Assembly (NCBI RefSeq): GCF_000703165.1
Contig: NZ_JNLQ01000002.1
Location: 868,001-932,000 of the forward strand
Direction: 5' to 3'
Length of the DNA stretch: 64,000 nucleotides
Source: Butyrivibrio sp. AE3004
GTDB lineage: Bacteria > Bacillota > Clostridia > Lachnospirales > Lachnospiraceae
Part shown: positions 26,872-35,418 of the stretch, one piece after another
Layout of the letters: each line of letters begins with the position of its first letter
Numbering within the stretch: the stretch's first letter is position 1
Notes under the pieces: generated by a model
What the model saw: the letters and a program-made list of their open reading frames with translations, nothing else
Told to the model about the DNA's origin: nothing
Databases searched by the model: none
Position numbers and translations under genes: made by a program

Positions 26872-28422
26872 ATGATGTCCGGAAAAAAGAAATTTACAAT
26901 ATACCTTTATATGTTAGTAGCGGCAATATTTTGCCTTATGATTGCAACAAGGTCCTCTTTTCTGTACCCGCTTAATAACTGGGATGACGCAAACAGCTAT
27001 TTTTCAATGGGAAAATCTATCTTCAACGGCCAAATGCCATACAGAGATGTTTTTGATCAGAAAGGGATGTATCTCTATTTTTTGTATGGAATTGCATATC
27101 TGATTTCTCACACTACATTCATCGGAGTTTTTGCTCTCGAAATAGTGCTTGGATTTCTGGATGTGATAGGTTTTTACAGGATAATAATGCTTTTTATCGG
27201 AAATGAAAATGATGCGGGAGCTGACGGTGATTACAAAACAAGCATTGCGGCAGCCGGTTTTTCGTGCCTTACCTTTGCGGTTATTGTATGCTCGAGAAGC
27301 TTTTGGTGGGGCGGATCGGCAGAGGAAATCTGCCTGCCTCTGTATATTTGGGGATTGTATATTTCGGTAAGATATTTTAAAAACATATATCCGCAGAAGG
27401 CTATGTCCTTTAAGGATGTATTTATAGGTGGTTTACTTGCCGGCTTTATAGCGAATATCAAGTTTACCGGACTTGGTTTTTTCTTTGCCTGGATGATGAT
27501 GGTGTTCTTTTCCTTTCTTTCCTGCAAAGAATTTGTAAATGGGATTAAAGCGTGCTTTGTGTTTCTTTTCGGAATGTTTGTAACCTTTATTCCATGGATA
27601 ATTTACTTTGGAATAAAAGGGGCTTTATTTGAATGGTACTGGGGATATGTATATGTAAATGTGTTTGTATATACGGATGTTGAAAGTGCTAATCCCGGAA
27701 CTATGGGAAGAATAAATCAAATGGTAAAAATATTGTATTGGCTTATCAGAGACAATCCGCAGTATTTTGTTTTTGTGATAATCGGAATAATTTATGCATT
27801 TTTCGGAAAAAAACAAAAGTTTATGACCAGGCTGAATGTGCCTGTGCTTTTTGCATTTATGTTCCTGGGATTTTTCGGAGGAGGAAGGGAGCTTCCGTAT
27901 TACTCACTTCCACTGTCAGTATTTGCGATTTTCGGATTTGCCTTTATAGGACATCTTTTAACAGAGTATGTATTAAAAGATAGTAATGAAAATAAAAGTA
28001 AATTACTATCTTTTGCGGCTCTTACGATTGCTGTTTTGCTTGTTTATTTTAATTCCATGAATGTTCCGTTTATGAAGGTTAGTAGAGATGACTACTTCAT
28101 GTACAGATTCCGTGACCGGGTATTGGAAACCGAGAATCCGACACTTCTTAATGTGGGCTGTCTTGATGCGGGGCTTTATACTCTGTGCGATATTGTACCC
28201 TCCTGCAGATGGTTTCAGACACAGACACTTAATATAAAGGAGCCTGAAAACAATCCTTATCTTGAGCAGGAGCGATATGTCAAAGAAGGACTTATTGACT
28301 ATGTTCTTGTAAGGGACTATATTCCTGAATCCATAAACGATCACTACGAGCTTTGTGATAAAGAAACCTACGGGTGGGACGGTGCAGAGTTTAACTACTA
28401 TCTGTATAAAAAAGTAAGATAA
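26872..28422 (+). CDS. GT-C-like polytopic membrane protein (putative glycosyltransferase)
   Basis: A 516-residue integral membrane protein with about ten to twelve hydrophobic segments. After the first segment comes the loop NNWDDANSYFSMGKSIFNGQ followed by MPYRDVFDQKG. This places acidic residues outside the membrane, as in GT-C fold (PMT/ArnT-like) transferases that use polyprenyl-linked sugars. A small soluble C-terminal domain (~425-516) follows. The family assignment is by pattern only. GGAG seven bases upstream supports ATG 26872; ATG 26875 is equally possible. It is monocistronic. Confidence 0.65.
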   Translation: MMSGKKKFTIYLYMLVAAIFCLMIATRSSFLYPLNNWDDANSYFSMGKSIFNGQMPYRDVFDQKGMYLYFLYGIAYLISHTTFIGVFALEIVLGFLDVIGFYRIIMLFIGNENDAGADGDYKTSIAAAGFSCLTFAVIVCSRSFWWGGSAEEICLPLYIWGLYISVRYFKNIYPQKAMSFKDVFIGGLLAGFIANIKFTGLGFFFAWMMMVFFSFLSCKEFVNGIKACFVFLFGMFVTFIPWIIYFGIKGALFEWYWGYVYVNVFVYTDVESANPGTMGRINQMVKILYWLIRDNPQYFVFVIIGIIYAFFGKKQKFMTRLNVPVLFAFMFLGFFGGGRELPYYSLPLSVFAIFGFAFIGHLLTEYVLKDSNENKSKLLSFAALTIAVLLVYFNSMNVPFMKVSRDDYFMYRFRDRVLETENPTLLNVGCLDAGLYTLCDIVPSCRWFQTQTLNIKEPENNPYLEQERYVKEGLIDYVLVRDYIPESINDHYELCDKETYGWDGAEFNYYLYKKVR

Positions 28423-28475
28423 GTTTATAATAATTTAATATCAATAAAGCGGATAATTTTCTATAATAATGTATG

Positions 28476-28500
28476 AAAGGGGGCGTAATGCTCCCTTTTT
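28476..28500 (+). terminator. Terminator after GT-C-like gene
   Basis: AAAGGGGGC and GCTCCCTTT pair around GTAAT, followed by a T run. Confidence 0.75.
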
Positions 28501-28551
28501 GCAGTTGTTAATGGATGAACAACATTGTTAAGAAAGAACAGGGATGTGAAT

Positions 28552-29904
28552 ATGAAAATACTACAGAACATTGCATCAGGAATACTGGGGCTTGTTTTCG
28601 CCGGGGTTGTAGCAATACTTGCATGTATTATCAATCCCGATATTGGCGTGTGGATTCATGAGCTTATAAAGCCGGAAGATAAGGTGGAAGCTCCGGTAGA
28701 CAATTCCAAAAAATATTATGTGGAGGTCCCTGACTGGGACTATATCTATGGCAGGAATAAAAAAGAGGAGGTTCCGGATGCCTCCGAAGGGTCAACAGCA
28801 CTTGGCGATATGATAACAAATGCCGTCAACGGAATTTCGGATGCCATAGATACTTTGGAATCGACGGAAGTCAGCAACCCCGGTAGCGAGGATGTTACTG
28901 TTGAGGATGTGGCAAATGCCGCAAACGCAATAGCAAATGCAGTTACCGGCAAAGGAATCACCGTTGTTGTGAAGACTGATGAGGATGAGGAGCAGGCGTT
29001 TTCCGACGGTAGCCAGGATACTTTGAAAGAACAGGGAAATAAAATATATACTCCGGGTATTCCTGCCGGAAAGAGCAGCTATGCAGCCTTTGAACCGGAA
29101 ATTATTGAACTGACTGATCCCGGACTTGCAAAGCAGGCAATAAACAGTACGGATTACGGTAATTTGGGAGACGGGCTGACCTTTGATACTCAGTTTTATC
29201 CCTATTATCATATACTTAACGATACGGGTAAGGCTTTGTACAGACAGATATATGCCAATACTCTTTCGCTCAATACCACTTTCAGGCCAATAAAGCAGGT
29301 TTCCATGGATACCATGCAAACCGTTCTTTTGAGTGTTGTATTTGATCATCCTGAACTTTTCTGGCTTGATACGACTTTTTATCAGGAATATGATTATAAT
29401 GGTACGGCAATTAAGCTTCGTCTTCGCTATTATGACAGGATTACAGATATTCCGTCTGCGAACAGGCAGTTCCAGGCAAAGGCCGATGCCATAGTTGCTG
29501 AGGCGGCAGGACTTGGTGATGATCTTGAAAAAGAGCTTTATGTACATGACCGGTTAGCGGATAAGCTTACCTACAAACACAATCCTCTTGACCAGAGTGC
29601 TTATAGCGCGATTGTCGGGGATACCACAGTCTGTGCGGGCTATGCCAAGGCCTTTCAGTATATCATGCAAAGGCTTGGAGTACCGACATATCTTTGCGTA
29701 GGTTACGCAGGAGAGATGCATGCCTGGGATATAATAAAGATAGGGGATAATTTCTACAATGTAGACTGCACCTGGGATGATCAGGATCCTACAGTCTATG
29801 ATTACTTTAATCTCTCGGATGCGGATAATTATCAGCACAAGAGAATGTACAATTCGGTATATCTTCCCGCATGTAATGAAGGAACTTTTATTGCAAGCAG
29901 GTGA
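28552..29904 (+). CDS. Transglutaminase-like (protease-fold) exported protein
   Basis: A 450-residue protein with one N-terminal hydrophobic segment (LGLVFAGVVAILACII), so it is membrane-anchored or exported. Residues ~30-190 are a low-complexity Asp/Ala-rich region. The C-terminal transglutaminase-like domain carries the triad: Cys in TTVCAGYAKAF, His in EMHAWDI, Asp in YNVDCTWDD. Such bacterial proteins are putative peptidases or crosslinkers at the cell surface. Start 28552 is chosen; a TTG 27 bases earlier has no ribosome site. Single gene. Confidence 0.8.
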   Translation: MKILQNIASGILGLVFAGVVAILACIINPDIGVWIHELIKPEDKVEAPVDNSKKYYVEVPDWDYIYGRNKKEEVPDASEGSTALGDMITNAVNGISDAIDTLESTEVSNPGSEDVTVEDVANAANAIANAVTGKGITVVVKTDEDEEQAFSDGSQDTLKEQGNKIYTPGIPAGKSSYAAFEPEIIELTDPGLAKQAINSTDYGNLGDGLTFDTQFYPYYHILNDTGKALYRQIYANTLSLNTTFRPIKQVSMDTMQTVLLSVVFDHPELFWLDTTFYQEYDYNGTAIKLRLRYYDRITDIPSANRQFQAKADAIVAEAAGLGDDLEKELYVHDRLADKLTYKHNPLDQSAYSAIVGDTTVCAGYAKAFQYIMQRLGVPTYLCVGYAGEMHAWDIIKIGDNFYNVDCTWDDQDPTVYDYFNLSDADNYQHKRMYNSVYLPACNEGTFIASR

Positions 29905-29930
29905 GAATAATTTTATATGAATCACAAAGA

Positions 29931-29965
29931 GAGCCCGGGTAGTTTTGGTGCGCTATCCGGGCTTT
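29931..29965 (+). terminator. Terminator after transglutaminase-like gene
   Basis: AGCCCGGGTAG pairs with CTATCCGGGCT (one G-U pair), followed by TT. Confidence 0.65.
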
Positions 29966-30032
29966 AAAACGGGAAGTTAAAACATGCTCTATGTAATTGC
30001 ATATATTTATAAGATAAGTAGGAGGAGTATGA

Positions 30033-30728
30033 ATGGCGTTATTTGCGCTTGGGGATTTGCATCTTGCTTTTCAGTCTGATAAGACAATGGATATTTTTGG
30101 CAAGGTGTGGAAGAATCATGAAAAAAAGATAGAAAAGAACTGTGCAAAAATGATAACAGATGAGGACACCCTGGTGCTTGTGGGAGATCACAGCTGGGGA
30201 AAATGTCTTGATCTGTGTGAGATGGATCTTGAATTTATCGAGAGGCTTCCGGGAAGGAAAATTCTGATAAGAGGTAATCACGATAATTTCTGGAATGCCA
30301 AAAAGACGCAGCGGTTAAATGATATTTACAAGGACAGATTGTACTTTTTACAAAATAATTTTTATCCCTATAAAGACTATGCTATAGTCGGAACAAAGGG
30401 CTATGTCTATGAAGGGCTGGACACCAGGGCACATGCAGATATGCTTATAGAAAGGGAGGCCAAGAGGCTGAAAAATTCTTTTGAAGCAGCAAGGGCAGAG
30501 GGCTTTGAAAAATTTATTATGTTTTTGCATTACCCACCGACAGAGATAGGGGAGAGAACAAGCAGATTTACGCTTATGGCAAAAGCATACGGTGCGGAAC
30601 AGGTGATTTATGCTCACTGTCACGGAAAAGAAAGATTCCATGACAGCCTTATGGGAAATGTGGACGGAATAAAATACAGCCTTGTTTCGGGTGATTATTT
30701 GGATTTTAAACCTGCCAGGATTTTGTAG
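30033..30728 (+). CDS. Calcineurin-like metallophosphoesterase
   Basis: A 231-residue cytoplasmic phosphoesterase with the full motif set: GDLHL, GDHSW (in place of the usual GD..D/N), RGNHD, FLHYPP and HCHG. It resembles the COG1768 group of predicted phosphohydrolases, whose substrate is unknown. The ribosome site AGGAGGAG is strong. A Nudix gene follows after 75 bp, so the two may be co-transcribed. Confidence 0.85.
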   Translation: MALFALGDLHLAFQSDKTMDIFGKVWKNHEKKIEKNCAKMITDEDTLVLVGDHSWGKCLDLCEMDLEFIERLPGRKILIRGNHDNFWNAKKTQRLNDIYKDRLYFLQNNFYPYKDYAIVGTKGYVYEGLDTRAHADMLIEREAKRLKNSFEAARAEGFEKFIMFLHYPPTEIGERTSRFTLMAKAYGAEQVIYAHCHGKERFHDSLMGNVDGIKYSLVSGDYLDFKPARIL

Positions 30729-30803
30729 TAACATGGGAAAACAGTCCCTGGCTAAACATATTGAAAAAAGCTCTTTGAAAAAACTAAAAGGAAAGAAGTA
30801 TTT

Positions 30804-31412
30804 ATGTATAAAGATAGCAGAGATAATAAGCGTGATGATCTTGCCTGGGAGGAGATAGCAACAGAGCACATCATAAAAAACGAATGGATAGATTTCAGAA
30901 AGTCGACCTTCAGGTTTCCTGACGGAACTGTTTTTGAACCATACTACAGCTACAGCAGAAAGGATTATGTTGTAATTGTTCCTTTTGATGAAGAAGGTAA
31001 TCTTATTTGTGTAAGACAGTACAGACAGGGGATTCGGGAGGTAACTACAGAGTTTCCCGCAGGTGGTATAGAAAGGAGCGATGGCAGGGAATATGGTAAC
31101 GGAAAAGAGAATGTTGAAGAAGCCCTCCTTGCTGCAAAAAGAGAGCTCAAGGAAGAAACGGGATTTGAGTCAGATGACTGGACTCATCTTATAACCGTCC
31201 CGTCAAATGCTACAATTGCTGATAATTATGCTTTTGTTTATATGGCAAAGGGCTGTAGAAAAGTATCGGGACAAAACCTGGATGATACAGAATTTCTTAA
31301 TGTGGAGATCAATACTCCCGAGTATATTGAAGGACTGATAAAAAGCGGAGGTTTTCAACAGAGCGTTCATGTTATGGCATGGCTTTTGGCCAAGGAGAGC
31401 GCAGCGTTATGA
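30804..31412 (+). CDS. Nudix hydrolase (ADP-ribose pyrophosphatase-like)
   Basis: A 202-residue protein. The Nudix box is recognisable as AGGIE...AAKRELKEETGF, with a ~15-residue insertion between the Gly and the catalytic helix. The N-terminal strands (VIVPFDEEGNLICVRQYR) are typical of ADP-ribose pyrophosphatases, which cleave ADP-ribose to AMP and ribose phosphate. The insertion makes substrate prediction uncertain. The 3' end overlaps the serpin start (ATGA). Confidence 0.85.
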   Translation: MYKDSRDNKRDDLAWEEIATEHIIKNEWIDFRKSTFRFPDGTVFEPYYSYSRKDYVVIVPFDEEGNLICVRQYRQGIREVTTEFPAGGIERSDGREYGNGKENVEEALLAAKRELKEETGFESDDWTHLITVPSNATIADNYAFVYMAKGCRKVSGQNLDDTEFLNVEINTPEYIEGLIKSGGFQQSVHVMAWLLAKESAAL

Positions 31413-32842
31413 AAAAGAGAGGAAATACGATGGATGATATCGTGAAAATACTTATAGTAGTTGCGATATGTGCAGTGGTATTTGTGGTGTCGCTAATATT
31501 AATAAAATCGGTAGGTGAGAAGAATGTGACCACTGTAAGTAAGGAAAGTGAGTCTAAAGAGGAGAGTGAGGATAAAGCCGAAGTGATGAGAGAGGAACAG
31601 GCACCACAGAGCGATGGTATGGATGAAACTGAGGGTGAACAGGAAGAGGAAGCAGGCATAAATGAAATTGCAGATGAGCCACAAGCTGCCAAAATAAATG
31701 AAGTAACAGAGAATGCGGAACCGGAAGAAGATGATGATGATGAGTATTTATCTTCCGATGAACAAGGACAGATTAAAGCAATGTCTGAATTTGATACTTC
31801 TTTGGTAAAGTTTCTTGAGGCTTCGGGATTTGAGATTGAAAATTACATGATTTCTCCCGCATCTTTCAGAGCAGTTATAGCTCTTGCTGTTGCCGGAGCG
31901 GATTCGGAAACCAAGGCTGAGCTATTGTCGGCAGCAGGCTTTGGAAGTGAAGAAGAAATGAATGCGTGGTATAAGGGGCTTGCCGGTGCGCCTGATACTT
32001 CAGGCGGGGGACTTACCTTTAAACTTTTAAATTCTGTATGGCATAATACCAGGCTTAAAGGAACCGTGTCGGAGAACTATAAAAAGTATATCGAGACAAA
32101 TTATCAGGCAAAAGCAAGTGATGTTTCTGCGGACAAAATCACACAGGAAGTAAACAAATGGGTAAATGAAGGTACAGGCGGCCTTATACCGCAGATTGCA
32201 AATGACCTTTCAGCTGAGGATATGGTTCTTGTAAATACTTTGTATCTTAAATCCACCTGGGTTTTCAAATTTGACGAATACCTGACTGAGGAGGGAGACT
32301 TCAAGGCTTTTGATGAATGTAATATAAAGAAAGTATTCATGGAGCAGACGAGTCGATTTAATTTTTACGAAGATGATGACACTAAGCTTGTTGTACTTCC
32401 TATGGTGGGTAATGTTGAGGCTGTATTTGTTATAGGAAATACCGATGAAATTCAGGATAAGCTAAGTCAGGCTACAAGAGAAAAAGTACATGTAAAGATT
32501 CCGAAGCTTGATACCATAACTTCACTTGATAGCGGACAACTTGTTGCATTCCTGGAAAAGCGAGGTGTTAAAAGCGCCTTTTCACACGGGGCCGATTTTA
32601 CAGCCATGAGTAAGGATTCCGGATTTTATATTTCGGATGTGATTCAGAAAACAAAAATACTGATGGATGAAAACGGCATTGAAGCAGCTGCAGCAAGTGC
32701 TATCACAATGCTTGGCAGCGCACCGCCCTCAATGAATCCCGAAGAACCGAAAGAATTTATCGCAAATGAGCCCTTTAAATTCATAATCATGACCGGAAAA
32801 ACAAACAAAGAGATTCTGTTCTACGGGCAAATTGTGGAATAA
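31409..32842 (+). CDS. Membrane-anchored serpin (serine protease inhibitor)
   Basis: A 477-residue protein. An N-terminal hydrophobic anchor (IVKILIVVAICAVVFVVSLI) is followed by an acidic linker to ~residue 130, then a full serpin domain (MSEFDTSLVKFLEASGF to the end). The hinge ENGIEAAAASA fits inhibitory serpins (small residues at P15-P9), and the C-terminal signature FIANEPFKFIIM...ILFYGQIVE is clear. Counting from the hinge puts Ser at P1 (MLGS/A), which would suit elastase- or subtilisin-like targets. Start 31409 overlaps the Nudix stop; ATG 31430 with AGAGGA upstream is an equally good alternative and keeps the anchor. Confidence 0.88.
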   Translation: MKKRGNTMDDIVKILIVVAICAVVFVVSLILIKSVGEKNVTTVSKESESKEESEDKAEVMREEQAPQSDGMDETEGEQEEEAGINEIADEPQAAKINEVTENAEPEEDDDDEYLSSDEQGQIKAMSEFDTSLVKFLEASGFEIENYMISPASFRAVIALAVAGADSETKAELLSAAGFGSEEEMNAWYKGLAGAPDTSGGGLTFKLLNSVWHNTRLKGTVSENYKKYIETNYQAKASDVSADKITQEVNKWVNEGTGGLIPQIANDLSAEDMVLVNTLYLKSTWVFKFDEYLTEEGDFKAFDECNIKKVFMEQTSRFNFYEDDDTKLVVLPMVGNVEAVFVIGNTDEIQDKLSQATREKVHVKIPKLDTITSLDSGQLVAFLEKRGVKSAFSHGADFTAMSKDSGFYISDVIQKTKILMDENGIEAAAASAITMLGSAPPSMNPEEPKEFIANEPFKFIIMTGKTNKEILFYGQIVE

Positions 32843-32969
32843 GAACAGGGCAGACTTATACAGCAAAATGGTAAGCAATTGATAATAGATATTTTAGAGA
32901 TTTTTTACCACGTATTAGATTATAGTTATTAGTAACAGGATTTATTTTTTCGAAAGGGGTGTACTAACT

Positions 32970-33206
32970 ATGAGCAGATTATCCGAAGTAACAGGTTTAC
33001 AGCAGCAGAGATCATTAAAGTACGATATGGTAGTAAAAAAAGGAAATAGTGAGGAGATTACAAAGGCCGCAATGGAAAACATTGTAATGTCTCTCAATGA
33101 CATCTCCGCAACCCTGGCTATGATCGCAGACGGACAGTCAGGTAACAAGTCGGATACTATGGATTCAATTGCCAGAAGCCTTGCTATGATGGCAAACAGC
33201 AATTAA
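32970..33206 (+). CDS. Small hypothetical protein (78 aa)
   Basis: A 78-residue protein (MSRLSEVTGLQQQRSLKYDM...SIARSLAMMANSN) preceded by AAAGGGG. It is amphipathic and helical, Ser/Met-rich at the C-terminus, with no membrane segment. It has its own downstream hairpin (33297-33331). Family not recognised. Confidence 0.6.
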   Translation: MSRLSEVTGLQQQRSLKYDMVVKKGNSEEITKAAMENIVMSLNDISATLAMIADGQSGNKSDTMDSIARSLAMMANSN

Positions 33207-33296
33207 AAAATCGAATCTTATTTTTGCACAATTATCAGGTTGATTTTTCTTAATATATTAACAATTGAGAAAACAAAAATCATAATATAGAATGAG

Positions 33297-33331
33297 AAAG
33301 GATTGATTAAAACATTTAATCAATCCTTTTT
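33297..33331 (+). terminator. Terminator of the small gene that also contains palindrome A
   Basis: AAAG/CTTT flank a perfect GATTGATTAAA (33301-33311) / TTTAATCAATC (33315-33325) stem with a 3-nt loop, followed by T5. The inner 21 bp (33303-33323) match the palindromes at 36944 and 38673, so it may also be an operator for the GH31 gene. Confidence 0.65.
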
Positions 33332-33377
33332 GCTGTAAAAAATTATAAGTAAAATCGTTTACAGAGGAGGGGTAATC

Positions 33378-35369
33378 ATAGATTTCAGGGGAATTGAGCT
33401 GACTGTCGGCTGGGGAGAAAATCATTTCTCCATGACGAGAGGAAGCTTTAAATATAAACAAAAATTTGCATGGAGAGAGAAATGCAAATGTATTGGGCAG
33501 TCAAAAACGGAAAATAGTATTGATTATGTTTATCAATGTAAAAAAGCAGGGGAAATTCTTCATCTGCATGTGGATGAAGATAAGGATAAAACAGCGCTTG
33601 AGCTTACATCTGAAGCGGGCAGCGCATCAGCTGTAAACAGGTTCTGGCTGAGCTTTGGAACAAATCCTTCGGAGCATATATACGGATGCGGGGAAACATA
33701 TTCCGAGTTTGACCTGAAAGGCCAAAAGGTAAGAATCTGGGTAGCTGAACATCAGAACGTCTCACGAATATCCCAAAAGATAATAAAAGAAAAAATAAGG
33801 GGACCAAGGTACAATAAAAAGCTTTCATTCGATAAGTATGAATCTTATTATGTGCAGCCAACCTTCATATCTTCCGACAGATATTATGTACATGTATTTA
33901 TGAATTCTTTCGGAGAATTTGATTTTTCAAAGTCCGATAGGATATGCATATATACTCAGGAATATCCAAAGCTTATATGCGAGAGTGCCAGAGATTTTTC
34001 GCAGCTTTCATATAAATTGTCTGATGTTCTCGGACGTCAGAGAAAGCTTCCGGATTGGATCTATGATGGCGGGATCATCGCCATGCAGGACTGGGTCAGA
34101 GATGGGGATAAGGTAAAAGAAGGCTTTGATGGTTGCGGAAACGTAGACAGAAAGCTTTCTGAGCTTGAAAAAGCGGGAGCAAAGGTATGCGGAGTATGGT
34201 GTCAGGACTGGTGCGGATGCAGGTGTACGGGATTTGGCTATCAGGTTATGTGGAACTGGCGCTATGATGAAAAGCAGTATCCAAAGCTTCCGGAAAAAAT
34301 AAAGGAATGGAAAGAGAAGGGTGTAAGATTCCTTGGTTATATCAATCCTTTTATTGCGCTTGAGAAGGATATTTACGAGACCGCAAAGAAAAACGGCTAC
34401 TGCGTAAAGGATAAAAACGGTGAGGATTACCTTGTGACCATCACAACTTTTCCTGCGGCAATGGTTGACTTTACCAATCCTAAAGCCTACGAGTGGTATA
34501 AGAACCTGATCAAGGAAAACATGATCGGAATTGGCATGGGAGGATGGATGGCAGATTTTGGGGAATATCTGCCGGTGGATTCTGTTTTGTTTGACGGTGA
34601 TCCGGGGGTTCTTCACAATGAATGGCCTGCGATCTGGGCAAGGCTTAATCGTGAGGCGATAGAAGAGTGTGGTGCCCGGGATGAGGTATTCTTTTTTACA
34701 AGGGCCGGATTTACGGGAACTATAGGAGATTCTGCAATGATGTGGACAGGCGATCAGCATGTTGACTGGTCTGTGGACGATGGGCTTCCATCCGTCATAC
34801 CTGCCACACTTTCACTTGCAATGTCGGGGTATGGCATAACACATTCGGATGCCGGCGGATATACAACCATCATGCATATGAAGCGGTCAAAAGAGCTTCT
34901 TATGAGGTGGGAGGAAATGAATGCTTTTTCGCCTCTCTTTAGGACGCATGAAGGTAATCAGCCGGGAAACAATGTTCAGTACAATGAAGATGATGAGCTT
35001 CTTTCTCACACTGCGAGATTCACAAGGATACATAATAATTTAGGGGATTATTTAAGGAAACTTGTGGATGAAGCGGTTAAAAACGGTACTCCTGTAATGA
35101 GGCCTGTTTTTTATCATTACGATGAGACATGGAGCTACAGCGATAAAACCGAATATCTTTTGGGTAGGGATATTCTGGTCGCACCGGTATTAAAGGCAAA
35201 CGAAAAGAGAAGGGAAGTAGCTTTGCCAGATGATACCTGGGTACATCTTTTTTCCGGGAAAACATACGGAAAGGGAAATTATACGGTGGATGCACCTCTT
35301 GGAGAACCGTGTGTGTTCATCAGAAAGGATTCGGAAGAATTCGAAAAATTATTAAGTATAGTTTCCTGA
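33378..35369 (+). CDS. GH31 glycosidase of the YihQ (sulfoquinovosidase) branch
   Basis: A cytoplasmic alpha-glycosidase closely similar, from memory, to E. coli YihQ over its whole length (HIYGCGET, LPDWIYDGG, CGVWCQDWCG, GGWMADFGEYLP, GDQHVDWSVDDGLPS, SDAGGYTT, RTHEGNQPG). Counted from ATG 33432, Asp375 is the nucleophile and Asp441 the acid/base. The YihQ arginine that binds the sulfonate (in KRVMW) is Gln271 here (YQVMW), so the natural substrate may differ. Coding similarity to the paralogue at 41404 continues upstream of ATG 33432 (GENHFSMTRGSFK against GKEDVLMYRGNFK). The strong GGAGGGG at 33366 has only ATA 33378 or ATC 33375 after it, so a non-AUG start is inferred; ATG 33432 is the conservative alternative. 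It heads the cluster with the GPH transporter. Confidence 0.8.
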   Translation: MDFRGIELTVGWGENHFSMTRGSFKYKQKFAWREKCKCIGQSKTENSIDYVYQCKKAGEILHLHVDEDKDKTALELTSEAGSASAVNRFWLSFGTNPSEHIYGCGETYSEFDLKGQKVRIWVAEHQNVSRISQKIIKEKIRGPRYNKKLSFDKYESYYVQPTFISSDRYYVHVFMNSFGEFDFSKSDRICIYTQEYPKLICESARDFSQLSYKLSDVLGRQRKLPDWIYDGGIIAMQDWVRDGDKVKEGFDGCGNVDRKLSELEKAGAKVCGVWCQDWCGCRCTGFGYQVMWNWRYDEKQYPKLPEKIKEWKEKGVRFLGYINPFIALEKDIYETAKKNGYCVKDKNGEDYLVTITTFPAAMVDFTNPKAYEWYKNLIKENMIGIGMGGWMADFGEYLPVDSVLFDGDPGVLHNEWPAIWARLNREAIEECGARDEVFFFTRAGFTGTIGDSAMMWTGDQHVDWSVDDGLPSVIPATLSLAMSGYGITHSDAGGYTTIMHMKRSKELLMRWEEMNAFSPLFRTHEGNQPGNNVQYNEDDELLSHTARFTRIHNNLGDYLRKLVDEAVKNGTPVMRPVFYHYDETWSYSDKTEYLLGRDILVAPVLKANEKRREVALPDDTWVHLFSGKTYGKGNYTVDAPLGEPCVFIRKDSEEFEKLLSIVS

Positions 35370-35418
35370 CTTTTTAAGGAGCATATCCTGCGGAAATAAT
35401 TAAAGGGGTTACAAAAAA

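Noticed and set aside
28792..29547. 251-residue minus-strand frame inside the transglutaminase-like gene
   Set aside because: Antisense shadow; the sense strand carries a complete Cys-His-Asp triad.
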